Assembly (NCBI GenBank): GCA_963800285.1
Contig: CAWDAL010000030.1
Span: 301,134 to 365,133 of the forward strand
DNA from: DASUPK01 sp963800285
GTDB taxonomy: Bacteria > Actinomycetota > Thermoleophilia > Solirubrobacterales > 70-9
Reading direction: 5' to 3'
DNA: 64,000 bases
Shown: positions 25,263 through 33,726 of the stretch, piece by piece
Position numbering within the stretch: position 1 is the first letter of the stretch
Layout: each line of letters opens with the position of its first letter
Position numbers and translations under genes: made by a program
Notes under the pieces: model-generated
What the model saw: the letters and a program-made list of their open reading frames with translations, nothing else
Database searches by the model: none
Told to the model about the DNA's origin: nothing

Positions 25263-25769
25263 ATGGCGGCCCGCCGCCTGCTGATCGTGATGCTCATCCT
25301 GCTCGGGCTCTCGACCCTTGCGGCCGCCCTGGTCCCGCAGCACGCCCTCCGCGGCGGCACGACGGGGAGCACGACGACCACCCAGCCCGCCGAGACAACG
25401 ACGACACCCGAGCCGCCCTCCGGGCGCTCCCTGATGGTCGAGATCAGGGTCGGGGGCAAGAAGGTCCCGGTCGTCGCCGCGCCGCTCTGCAAGGCGCGCA
25501 AGCCCAGGTGCGAGCCGCTCCACGTCGGCGATCAGCTCTCGCTGCAGGTCCTCTCCAGGCCCCAGGCCGAACTCGAGATCCCGGCCCTCGGCCTGATCGG
25601 CGTCGCGAGCCCCAATTCCCCCGCCTTCTTCGAGCTGCTGCCTCGTGAGCCCGGGACGATCGGAGTCCTGTTCACCTCGCCGAGACAGGTCGCGGCGCGC
25701 ATCGAGGTCCTCTCCGCGAAAGCCGCCGCGAAGACGATCCACAAGCCGAAGAAGAAGCCGAAGGGCTAG
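25263..25769 (+). CDS. Membrane-anchored extracytoplasmic protein of unknown function
   Basis: A 168-residue protein with an N-terminal helix (residues 5-23), a threonine/proline-rich linker (about 30-52), a small beta-rich domain beginning LMVEIRVGGKKVPVV with two cysteines (APLCKARKPRCE), and a lysine-rich C-terminus. No family is recognised. It diverges from the prepilin peptidase gene (38 bases) and its stop overlaps the htrA stop by four bases. Divergent placement might link it with pilin-type secretion, but that is speculation. Confidence 0.65.
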   Translation: MAARRLLIVMLILLGLSTLAAALVPQHALRGGTTGSTTTTQPAETTTTPEPPSGRSLMVEIRVGGKKVPVVAAPLCKARKPRCEPLHVGDQLSLQVLSRPQAELEIPALGLIGVASPNSPAFFELLPREPGTIGVLFTSPRQVAARIEVLSAKAAAKTIHKPKKKPKG

Positions 25770-26791
25770 GTCTCGAGCTCGCGGGGGGTCAGGTCCAGCT
25801 CGAGGAAGGCACCGTCGCGGACGATCTGAACCTCGACGGTCCGACCGATCCGCTCCGCGACCATCAGGCGCTGCAGGTCGCCGACGTCGGCCATCGCCTC
25901 GCCATCGACCTCAACGATCAGGTCTTCGGCACGGAGTCCCGCTCGGGCCGCCGGGCTGCCGGAGACGACCTCGACCACTTCGATGCCCGCCTCGCGCTCG
26001 AGCCGCGAGGCGATCCTCGGGGGCAGCGGCCGGGAGCCGCCGACGATGCCGATGTAGGCGCGCCGTACCCGGCCCTCCTTCATCAGCGCCGAGATGATCT
26101 TCCTGGTCGCTTCGTTGATCGGCACCGCGAGACCAAGTCCGACGCCGGCCACGGCGGTGTTCACGCCAACCACGCGGCTCAGGCCATCGGCCAGCGCGCC
26201 GCCGGAGTTCCCCGGGTTGAGCGCCGCATCGGTCTGGATCACGTTCTCGACCAGCCGGCCGGCCGATCCGGCGCGCGTCGGCAGGGAGCGGCCGAGGGCC
26301 GAGACCACGCCCGCGGTCACGGTCCCGGCCAACCCCATCGGGCTGCCGATCGCGACGACCAGCTGGCCGACCCGCAGTTCGTCCGCGTCGCCCAGCTGCG
26401 CCGGCGAGAGATCGCGGGCGTCCGCGCGGACCAGGGCCAGGTCCGAAAGGGAGTCCGCGCCGATGACCTCCGCGCTGAGCTCGCGTCCGTCGGAGAAGGA
26501 GGCGGTGACCCGATGCCCCCCGGCGACCACGTGAGCCGACGTGAGCATGTAGCCGTCCGAGGAGATCGCGACGCCGCTGCCCGCGCCATTCGCCCTACCG
26601 CGCCGGGTCCGGCGGGCTACGGCGAGATGGGCGACCGACGGCGTCAGCCTCTCCGCGACACCGGAGACGGTGCGCGAGTACGCGTCGAAGGCGTCGGCAT
26701 CGGGGAGGCGCTCAGCCTGCGAGGAGGGGACGCCGTTCGCGACCCCGTCGATCAGCTTCAGTCCGCCCGTCATGAGCTTGGGCCTTGGCAC
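25766..26791 (-). CDS. HtrA/DegP-like serine protease with PDZ domain
   Basis: A 341-residue protein. The trypsin-like domain has His in MLTSAHVVAGG, Asp in SLSDLALVRAD and the nucleophile in NPGNSGGALAD. A single PDZ domain follows (VVSGSPAARAGLRAEDLIVE). There is no obvious signal peptide or membrane helix at the N-terminus, unlike most HtrA proteins, so it may be cytoplasmic or a shifted start may hide an anchor. Start is GTG 26791 or ATG 26773; neither has a strong ribosome binding site. It should degrade or refold damaged proteins. Confidence 0.9.
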   Translation of the reverse strand: MPRPKLMTGGLKLIDGVANGVPSSQAERLPDADAFDAYSRTVSGVAERLTPSVAHLAVARRTRRGRANGAGSGVAISSDGYMLTSAHVVAGGHRVTASFSDGRELSAEVIGADSLSDLALVRADARDLSPAQLGDADELRVGQLVVAIGSPMGLAGTVTAGVVSALGRSLPTRAGSAGRLVENVIQTDAALNPGNSGGALADGLSRVVGVNTAVAGVGLGLAVPINEATRKIISALMKEGRVRRAYIGIVGGSRPLPPRIASRLEREAGIEVVEVVSGSPAARAGLRAEDLIVEVDGEAMADVGDLQRLMVAERIGRTVEVQIVRDGAFLELDLTPRELET

Positions 26792-26794
26792 TAA

Positions 26795-26824
26795 CGAAAA
26801 ATTAGCAGGGGCGAATCACGCCCC
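26795..26824 (-). terminator. Intrinsic terminator after aroE
   Basis: On the minus strand GGGGCG (26824-26819) and CGCCCC (26813-26808) form a 6-bp GC stem with a 5-base loop, followed by tgctaattttt. It lies right after the aroE stop at 26833 and before the htrA start, so htrA probably has its own promoter. Confidence 0.65.
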
Positions 26825-26832
26825 AGCCGGCA

Positions 26833-27675
26833 TCAGGCGTGCCCCTCCGATCGCGCCGCCCTCCGCATGACGTCGAGCGGCGGGTCCATACCCGTCCAGA
26901 TACGGAGGGACTCGGCCCCCTGCCGCACCAGGATCTCCAGGCCGTCGATCGCCTCCGCGGAGCGGCGGCGCGCCTCCGCGACCAGGCGGCTCTCCGACCC
27001 CGCGTAGACGAGGTCGATGAGGACGATCTCGGCGTCGAGCCGCTCCGGATCGATCGGAAGGTGCTCGAAGGGATCCTCGTCGTGCATCCCGATCGCGGTG
27101 CAGTTGACGATCAGCGCGTAGGAGTCAGCCCGGGCCTGCTCCCCGCTCACCGGGGCCAGGCGCCCCTCCGCCGGAGTGTCCCGCCCGGCGATCGCCAGGT
27201 CCCGGACGAGCTCGTCCGCCCGCCCGCCGGTTCGGTTCCAGACCGAGACCGAGGCCCCTTCGCCCGCCAGCGCCCAGACGACCGCCCGCGCCGACCCGCC
27301 CGCCCCCAGCACCAGGGCCGTCTTCCCCTCCACCGGCCCCGGAAGCGCCGCCAGCAGCCCGGTCGCGTCGGTGTTCTCGGCACGGATGCGCCCATCCGCG
27401 AAGCTCAGCGTGTTGGCCGCGCCGATCTCCTGCGCCGCCTCCGAGGCCTCATCGGCCACCGCGAGCGCCGCCTCCTTGTGCGGGATGGTGACGTTCACGC
27501 CGACGAATCCCTGTCCGGGCAGAGCCCGGATCCGTTCCGCAAACAGTTCGGGCGCGACGTCGATCGCCTCGTAGCTCCACTCGACGGCCAGGCCGAGCGC
27601 CCTGAGCGCGGCGGACTGCATCGCCGGGGAGCGGGAGTGAGAGACCGGGTGCCCGAGGACGGCGAGCCGGTTCAC
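26833..27675 (-). CDS. aroE: Shikimate dehydrogenase
   Basis: A 280-residue NADP-dependent enzyme that reduces 3-dehydroshikimate. It opens with VNRLAVLGHPVSHSRSPAMQ, the substrate-binding SxS motif, then FVGVNVTIPHKEAAL with the catalytic lysine, IGAANTL, ENTDATG, and the dinucleotide loop LVLGAGGSARAV. The GTG at 27675 sits 7 bases after the mltG stop and immediately before the conserved start of the fold. An intrinsic terminator follows. Confidence 0.94.
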   Translation of the reverse strand: MNRLAVLGHPVSHSRSPAMQSAALRALGLAVEWSYEAIDVAPELFAERIRALPGQGFVGVNVTIPHKEAALAVADEASEAAQEIGAANTLSFADGRIRAENTDATGLLAALPGPVEGKTALVLGAGGSARAVVWALAGEGASVSVWNRTGGRADELVRDLAIAGRDTPAEGRLAPVSGEQARADSYALIVNCTAIGMHDEDPFEHLPIDPERLDAEIVLIDLVYAGSESRLVAEARRRSAEAIDGLEILVRQGAESLRIWTGMDPPLDVMRRAARSEGHA

Positions 27676-27682
27676 GCGGAGG

Positions 27683-29134
27683 TCAACTCCGGCAGTTGGG
27701 GGTGGCACGGCCCGCGTTGTAGGCGGCGACGAGCTGGTTGAACTCCGGCCCGCTCGCTGTGAAGCAATGATGGCCGCTGTTGTCCCCGTTGAGGACGTAG
27801 TAGAGGTAGTTGACCTTGGCGGGCCGCGCCGCTGCCTTGATCGAGTCAAGACCGGGGTTACCGATCGGCGTCGGCGGGAGACCCGCGTTGATCCGGGTGT
27901 TGTACGGCGAGGACGACCGAAGCTGCGATTCGGTGATGCCCCCCGTGTAGTTGTGGAATTGGAAGCGGGTGGTCGCGTCGATCTGCAGCGGCATGCCGCG
28001 GTGCAGGCGGTTGTAGATCACGGCCGCGACCAGCGGACGCTCGGAGGGGATCTGAACCTCCTTGTCGATCATCGAGGCGATCGTCAGCACGTCGTAGACG
28101 GTGAGGTTCTTGGACTTCGCGTAGGACAGGTCCACGCCGGCGATGTTCTGCCGGAAGGCCTGGAGCTGCTCGGAGACGAGCCGGTCGACGCTCGCCCCCG
28201 GATCGAGCTCGTAGGTCGCCGGAAAGAGGAAGCCCTCCAGCGACTTCGGGTTCTTCGCGCCGTACTTGTTCGGGTCGAAGCCCTTGAAGCTCCTGCTCGC
28301 CGCCAGGTAGTCGCCGCTCAGGCCCAGATCCTTGATCGTCGCCGCGATCTGCACCCGGTCCTCACCCTCGGGAATGGTCACGTTGACCTTGCCGCCGGAG
28401 CTCGTGAGCTTGTCGATGGCCGCCGCGTAGCTCATGTTGTGGGCGAGGACGTAGCGGCCCGGGAGGATGTTGTCGGTCTCCCCCGCGAGCTTCAGACGCC
28501 ACTCGAACAGCGTCCCGTTCGAGACCACGTCGTTCTTGGTGAGCAGGTCGGATACCTCGCTCGCCGTCGCCCCCTCGGGCACGCTGACGATCGCCTCGCC
28601 CGATCCGTTGCCCGGGTCGAACGGCGGCGGCTGGAAGAACGCGATCAGGAACCAGGCAACCAGCACGCCGACCAGCACCAGCCCGAGCGCCAGCACGCGA
28701 CGGCGGCGATAGGTCCCATGCGGCCGGGGCGGCCGGGGCTCCCCGCCATCGCGGCCGAAGCGCTCTCTCACTGCATCCCGGCCGGCGGCGGCCCGCTGGC
28801 GAGCGGAGCGCCGCGGCGGCTTCTGCGCCGGCGGCGCGGCTGGGGCCGCATCGGCGGGCGGGACATCGGCGGGCGGGGTCGCATCGGCGGGCGGGGCCGC
28901 GGCCCGGCGCGCCTTCGCCCTGCTCGGCTGCTTGGGAGCCTGCGGCGGCTTCGCGGCCCTCGGCGGCTTCTTCGACTTGCTGCGCCGCTGCTCGCGCTCC
29001 CGGCGCCGGCGCTCCCGCTCGAGCGAGGCGGGATCGTCCCGGCCGAACTCGTCGGTGGGCGGCTTCAGACCATCGCCGCCGGGCGGGGTGAGGTTCCCCT
29101 CGGTGTCGGCGACCCAGTCCCCACGGTCCTCCAT
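27683..29134 (-). CDS. mltG: Endolytic murein transglycosylase MltG
   Basis: A 483-residue YceG-family protein. The first ~145 residues are a charged, proline/alanine-rich cytoplasmic tail, longer than in E. coli. One membrane helix follows (about 148-168), then a LysM-like region (VTIPEGEDRVQIAATIKDLG) and the lytic domain with the catalytic glutamate in IASMIDKEVQ and YNRLHRGMPLQIDAT. It cuts nascent glycan strands and sets peptidoglycan chain length. The start codon overlaps the ruvX stop by one base. Confidence 0.93.
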   Translation of the reverse strand: MEDRGDWVADTEGNLTPPGGDGLKPPTDEFGRDDPASLERERRRREREQRRSKSKKPPRAAKPPQAPKQPSRAKARRAAAPPADATPPADVPPADAAPAAPPAQKPPRRSARQRAAAGRDAVRERFGRDGGEPRPPRPHGTYRRRRVLALGLVLVGVLVAWFLIAFFQPPPFDPGNGSGEAIVSVPEGATASEVSDLLTKNDVVSNGTLFEWRLKLAGETDNILPGRYVLAHNMSYAAAIDKLTSSGGKVNVTIPEGEDRVQIAATIKDLGLSGDYLAASRSFKGFDPNKYGAKNPKSLEGFLFPATYELDPGASVDRLVSEQLQAFRQNIAGVDLSYAKSKNLTVYDVLTIASMIDKEVQIPSERPLVAAVIYNRLHRGMPLQIDATTRFQFHNYTGGITESQLRSSSPYNTRINAGLPPTPIGNPGLDSIKAAARPAKVNYLYYVLNGDNSGHHCFTASGPEFNQLVAAYNAGRATPNCRS

Positions 29135-29520
29135 CAGCCTCGGCTTCCCTTCACGAGATAGCTCTCCAGCAGATGGGCGGCGGCCAGTGAATCGCGGTCG
29201 GCCCTGGCTCCCTCGCGCGCGCTGCGGTCGGCCATCCGCGTCGTGAGGCGCTCGTCGTAGGTCTCGACGGGGACGTCGAGCAGCTCGGCGAGCTCGGCGG
29301 CGAAGGCGCGGCTGACGCGGGCCTGCTCGCCTTCCTCGCCCCCGAGCGTGGTCGGCAGCCCGACGATCACCCGGTCCGCTCCCTCGCGGGAGGCGAGCTC
29401 GGCGATCGCTGCGGGATCGGGCGGCTCGATCGCCTCCAGCGGCCGGGCCAGCGTCCCGGTCGGGTCCGAGATCGCACAGCCGCAGCGGGCGGTGCCGTAA
29501 TCGAGAGCGAGCACCCGCAA
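29134..29520 (-). CDS. ruvX: Holliday junction resolvase-like RuvX/YqgF
   Basis: A 128-residue RNase H-fold nuclease. It begins with VLALDYGTARCGCAISDP (first catalytic aspartate), has RVIVGLPTTLGGEEG in the middle and VETYDERLTTR plus AAAHLLESYL with the remaining acidic residues at the end. Family members resolve junctions or process rRNA 5' ends. The start is taken as TTG 29520, four bases after the oppF stop; a GTG at 29514 is the alternative. It is coupled to mltG downstream. Confidence 0.9.
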   Translation of the reverse strand: MRVLALDYGTARCGCAISDPTGTLARPLEAIEPPDPAAIAELASREGADRVIVGLPTTLGGEEGEQARVSRAFAAELAELLDVPVETYDERLTTRMADRSAREGARADRDSLAAAHLLESYLVKGSRG

Positions 29521-29524
29521 GAAG

Positions 29525-30616
29525 CTATCGAGTAGCCGCCGTGACCGGTTCCGGCTGATCCGGCAGGCGGTCGCTGGCCGACTCCGGGCTGTCGGGGGCG
29601 ACCTCCGTGGCCTTGATCTGCTTCGCGTCGACGTTGCGGGGGTGATGACAGGCGGCCGCCTGCGCCGAGCCATAGTCCGCCAGGGGCGGCTCATCCTGTG
29701 AGCAGATCTCCGTAGCCCACGGGCAGCGGGTATGGAACCGGCATGCCGAGGGAGGGTCCACGGGGCTGGGCACGTCCCCCTCGAGCACCACCGGCCGGCG
29801 CTCGGCGTTCGCCCTCGGATCGGGAATCGGAACGGCGGAGAGCAGCGCCACCGAGTAGGGGTGGATCGGCCGCTCGTAGAGGACCTCCGCCGGCGAGCGC
29901 TCCACGATCTTGCCCAGGTACATGACGGCGATCCGGTCGGACACATGGCGCACGACGCCGAGATCGTGGGCGACGAAGATGTAGGAGAGGTTGAACTCGT
30001 CCTGGAGGTCCTCGAGCAGGTTGATGATCTGCGCCTGGATCGAGACGTCGAGCGCGGAGACGGGCTCGTCGGCGATGATCAGCTTCGGCCGGAGCGCGAG
30101 CGCGCGGGCGATCCCGATCCGCTGCCGCTGGCCGCCCGAGAACTCGTGCGGATAGCGGTTGTAGTGCTCGGGCTGCAGGCCCACACGCTCCATCAGCTGC
30201 TGGACCTCGCGGCGCAGCTGCGTCCCGGCGGCGAGGCCGTGCAGCTGAATGGGGTCGCCGATGATCTGCCCGACTCGCTTGCGCGGGTTGAGCGAGGCGT
30301 AGGGGTCCTGGAAGATCATCTGGATCTCGCGTCTGACCGGCCGCAGGTCGTTCCGGGAGACGCCGACCAGCTCCTTGCCGCGATAGCGCACCGAGCCGGA
30401 GGTCGGCTCGAGCAGCTGGATGATCGTCCTGCAGAGGGTCGACTTCCCGCAGCCGGACTCACCGACGAGCCCGAGCGTCTCGCCCTCGTGCAGGGTGAGG
30501 CTGACGTCATCGACCGCCTTGACGCTCGCAACCTCTCGGTCGAAGAGGATCCCTGACTTGATCGGGAAGTGCTTGACGAGATGCTCTACCTCGAGAAGTG
30601 GATCGCCCTTGGCCAT
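29525..30616 (-). CDS. Oligopeptide ABC transporter ATP-binding protein (OppF type)
   Basis: A 363-residue ATPase with Walker A GESGCGKST, signature SGGQRQR, Walker B LIIADEPVSALD and the C-terminal oligopeptide-transporter extension that often carries an iron-sulfur-like cysteine pattern (CRFHTRCPWATEIC). It energises uptake of peptides or dipeptides with the four genes upstream. The last gene of the opp unit, it reads on into ruvX with only four bases between. Confidence 0.93.
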   Translation of the reverse strand: MAKGDPLLEVEHLVKHFPIKSGILFDREVASVKAVDDVSLTLHEGETLGLVGESGCGKSTLCRTIIQLLEPTSGSVRYRGKELVGVSRNDLRPVRREIQMIFQDPYASLNPRKRVGQIIGDPIQLHGLAAGTQLRREVQQLMERVGLQPEHYNRYPHEFSGGQRQRIGIARALALRPKLIIADEPVSALDVSIQAQIINLLEDLQDEFNLSYIFVAHDLGVVRHVSDRIAVMYLGKIVERSPAEVLYERPIHPYSVALLSAVPIPDPRANAERRPVVLEGDVPSPVDPPSACRFHTRCPWATEICSQDEPPLADYGSAQAAACHHPRNVDAKQIKATEVAPDSPESASDRLPDQPEPVTAATR

Positions 30617-30619
30617 GAG

Positions 30620-31660
30620 CTACGCGACCACCTCCGGCGCCTCGAGGCCGATCCGGCCGTCGACCTCACGGAGCCTCTTCTTGTCGGTGGGATCGAGCCA
30701 GCAGCGGTCGGCGTGGCCCTTGGCCTTGGGCAGCCGCTCCTCCAGCGGCGGCAGCTCCGAGCACTTGTCGAAGCGGTGCGGGCAGCGGGCTGCGAAGCGG
30801 CACCCGGCCGGCGGCGCCAGCAGAGATGGCGGCTGCCCTCCGATCTGCGGCAGGCGGTCAGGCCGGTCCTGGTCGAGCCGCGCGATCGAGCCGAGCAGGC
30901 CCCAGGCGTAGGGGTGCTGCGGGTCGTAGAAGATCTCGTCGAGCGAGCCCTGCTCGACGATCTGGCCCGCGTACATGACGACCACGCGATCGGCGATCTC
31001 AGCCACCACTCCGAGATCGTGGGTGATCAGGATCACCGAGAGCCCATGCTCCTGATTCAGGTCCCGTAGCAACTCGAGAATCTGAGCCTGGATGGTGACG
31101 TCCAGCGCCGTGGACGGCTCGTCGGCGATCAGGACCGCCGGCTCGAGTGCCAGGGCCATCGCGATCATCGCCCGCTGGCGCATGCCGCCCGAGAACTCGA
31201 ACGGATAGTGGTCGACGCGCCGTTCCGCTTCGGGAATCCCGACGGCATTGAGGGACTCGATCGTCTTCTTCCGGGCCCCGGCCTTGTCGATGTCCCGGTG
31301 CGCCTGGATCGCCTCGATGATCTGGTCCCCGATCTTGTGCACCGGGTTGAAGGAGGACATCGGGTCCTGGAAGACCATCGCGATCCGATCGCCGCGGATC
31401 GTCTCGAGCTCATCGTTGCTGGCGGTCGTGAGCTCCTTGCCCTGGTAGCGGACCGATCCCGAGATCCGTGAGTTGGTCCCGCGCGTGAGGCCGAGGATGG
31501 TCATCGCCGTCACCGACTTCCCGCACCCGGACTCGCCGACGATGCTCAGGACCTCGCCGGCCTCCAGAGAGAAGGAAACCCCGCCGACCGCGTGCACGGT
31601 CCCCTCATCCGTCGCGAAGTCGACCGTGAGGTCCTCGATCTCGAGAAGGGGGCCTGCCAT
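30620..31660 (-). CDS. Oligopeptide ABC transporter ATP-binding protein (OppD type)
   Basis: A 346-residue ATPase with GESGCGKSVT (Walker A), FSGGMRQRAMIA (signature) and LIADEPSTALD (Walker B). The C-terminus has the CRFAARCPHRFDKC cluster typical of OppD/DppD. It pairs with the following ATPase to drive the OppB-OppC channel. It is 3 bases upstream of the OppF-type gene. Confidence 0.93.
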   Translation of the reverse strand: MAGPLLEIEDLTVDFATDEGTVHAVGGVSFSLEAGEVLSIVGESGCGKSVTAMTILGLTRGTNSRISGSVRYQGKELTTASNDELETIRGDRIAMVFQDPMSSFNPVHKIGDQIIEAIQAHRDIDKAGARKKTIESLNAVGIPEAERRVDHYPFEFSGGMRQRAMIAMALALEPAVLIADEPSTALDVTIQAQILELLRDLNQEHGLSVILITHDLGVVAEIADRVVVMYAGQIVEQGSLDEIFYDPQHPYAWGLLGSIARLDQDRPDRLPQIGGQPPSLLAPPAGCRFAARCPHRFDKCSELPPLEERLPKAKGHADRCWLDPTDKKRLREVDGRIGLEAPEVVA

Positions 31661-31669
31661 CGAACGAAC

Positions 31670-32620
31670 CTAGCCGCTCAGCCTGATTCGCGGATCGAGC
31701 ACCGCGTAGATGATGTCGACGACCGCGCTCAGGACGACCACGAAGAAGGCCGTGAACATCGTGATCACCAGCACGGGCGGCACGTCCAACTGCCGGATCG
31801 ACTGATACGCGTACTGCCCCACCCCCTGCAGATTGAACACGGACTCTGTGAGGATCGCGCCTCCTCCGATCACGGCGGCGAAATCGAGGCCGAACAGGGA
31901 GACCACCGGGATCAGGGAGTTGCGCAGCACGTGATGAATCATGATGCGCCGCTCGGAGAGGCCCTTGGCCCTCGCCGTCCGGACGTAGTCCTCATTGATC
32001 GTGTCGAGGATGTTCGAGCGCAGGACCCTCGAGTAGAAGCCGATGAAGAGCACCGACAGCACGAACCAGGGCAGCATCAGGTGCGTGATCCATCCCCAGG
32101 GGTCCTGGGTTAACGGCACGTATCCCCCGGCGGGGAAGATCTGCGTCTTGTAGGCGAACAGCCAGAGCACCAGTCCGCCGAGCAGGAAGACGGGCGTGGA
32201 GACACCGATGAACGAGAGCACCGTGAGGCTCGTGTCGGTGAACTTCCCCGCCTTCATCGCGCTGATCAGCCCGAAGAGGATCCCGAAGCCGAGCCAGATG
32301 ATCCCGGCGCCGATCGCGAGCGAGAGCGTCGCCGGAAGGTCGCGCCGGATCTCGTCCTCGACGTTGAGCTGCTGGGAGTAGGACACGATCGATCCGTCGA
32401 AGACCTTCCCCATGGTGATGAAGTACTGCTGGTAGACCGGCTTGTCGAAGCCCCAGTCCTCGCGGATCGCCTGCCGCGTCTGGGGGGTCGAGGTGCGGCC
32501 GCCGAGCCTGACGGCCGGGTCCCCGTTGGGGATGACCTGGAAGATCAGGAAGGTGAGGATGGAGATCGCAAAGAGCACTCCGACCATCGCGAGCAGACGG
32601 CGTACGAGGAAGCGTGCCAT
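31670..32620 (-). CDS. Oligopeptide ABC transporter permease (OppB type)
   Basis: A 316-residue membrane protein with six helices. It starts ARFLVRRLLAMVGVLFAI, as OppB/DppB permeases do, and contains the cytoplasmic EAA-type loop YVRTARAKGLSERRI that docks onto the ATPases. Its ATG region overlaps the stop of the OppC-type gene by one base, showing tight coupling. The substrate is likely peptides, but nickel or other solutes use the same family. Confidence 0.92.
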   Translation of the reverse strand: MARFLVRRLLAMVGVLFAISILTFLIFQVIPNGDPAVRLGGRTSTPQTRQAIREDWGFDKPVYQQYFITMGKVFDGSIVSYSQQLNVEDEIRRDLPATLSLAIGAGIIWLGFGILFGLISAMKAGKFTDTSLTVLSFIGVSTPVFLLGGLVLWLFAYKTQIFPAGGYVPLTQDPWGWITHLMLPWFVLSVLFIGFYSRVLRSNILDTINEDYVRTARAKGLSERRIMIHHVLRNSLIPVVSLFGLDFAAVIGGGAILTESVFNLQGVGQYAYQSIRQLDVPPVLVITMFTAFFVVVLSAVVDIIYAVLDPRIRLSG

Positions 32621-33672
32621 CAGTGCTCGATCCGAATCTCGGCGCGGGGATCGAGGGCGTCGCGGACACCGTCACCGAAGATGTTGATGCTGAGCACCGC
32701 CAGCACCAGCATTCCGCCGGGGATCAGGGTCAGGTGCATGGCGCTCGGGATCAGGCTGAGGCCGTCCCCGATCAGGTTCCCCCAGGAGGGATTCGGGGGC
32801 TGGATCCCCGCCCCAAGGTAGGAGAGCGCCGCCTCGAGGAGGATCGCGTTGGCCATCATCAGCGGGATGAAGACGATCACGCTGGAGGCGATGTTGGGCA
32901 GGATCTCGCGGGACATGATGCGCAGGTTCCCTGCACCCTGTGCACGCGCGGCGTCGACGAACTCCTTCTCGCGCAGGCTGAGCACCTGGCCCCGCAGCGG
33001 CTTCGCCATATACGGGATGTAGACGAAGCCGATGATGAGCGCGGGAATCCAGAGCGAGTTGCCGTTGACGGAGAACAGCCCCAGGTCGAGGCCGCCGAGC
33101 GCCAGCGAGGTACCGAGCGCGATCCCAAGGATGACCACCGGGAAGGCCCAGATCAGGTCCATGGTGCGAGAGAGGACGCCGTCGGTGAGTCCGCGGAAGT
33201 AGCCCGCCAGCAGCGCGATGATCGTCGCGAACAGGCAGGTGATGAACGTCGCGATGAAACCCACCTCCAGCGAATTGCGGCCGCCGTAGAGCAGCCGCAC
33301 CGCGACGTCCCGCCCGTTCGAGTCGGCGCCGAGGAGAAACTTGCCGGTCCAGGTCGGTCCGGTCGGGATGCCGGAGGGCGAGACCACGTCCCTGGTCTCG
33401 CCCCGGACCTTGATCTGGTCGGTGATGTGATTGGCCGATGGCGTGGTGTGCGCGACGTGGTCGGCATAGAGCGGAGCGCATAGACACATCACCACGATCA
33501 CCAGGAAGATCGCGCCGAAGGCGAGCGCGGTCCTGTTGCGGCGGAGGCGGCGCTGCGCCAGCTTGTACGGGCCGACACCGCTCTCCCCCTGCCGCTCGCT
33601 CGAACCCAGGGGCACCTCCGGCTCTAGTGCGGCCGGAACCCCTGGGCTCGGAGCGGTCGGGTCTGCTGCCAT
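32620..33672 (-). CDS. Oligopeptide ABC transporter permease (OppC type)
   Basis: A 350-residue permease with an N-terminal cytoplasmic segment, a first helix near residue 45-65, an extracytoplasmic OppC loop and five further helices. The EAA loop reads FVDAARAQGAGNLRI. It forms the channel with the OppB-type partner. It follows the binding-protein gene by 54 bases. Confidence 0.92.
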   Translation of the reverse strand: MAADPTAPSPGVPAALEPEVPLGSSERQGESGVGPYKLAQRRLRRNRTALAFGAIFLVIVVMCLCAPLYADHVAHTTPSANHITDQIKVRGETRDVVSPSGIPTGPTWTGKFLLGADSNGRDVAVRLLYGGRNSLEVGFIATFITCLFATIIALLAGYFRGLTDGVLSRTMDLIWAFPVVILGIALGTSLALGGLDLGLFSVNGNSLWIPALIIGFVYIPYMAKPLRGQVLSLREKEFVDAARAQGAGNLRIMSREILPNIASSVIVFIPLMMANAILLEAALSYLGAGIQPPNPSWGNLIGDGLSLIPSAMHLTLIPGGMLVLAVLSINIFGDGVRDALDPRAEIRIEH

Positions 33673-33726
33673 TTCGTCCTGGGGCGCCCTGGCGCGCCCC
33701 GATCGTCCTTTATCGCGTTCTCGGTC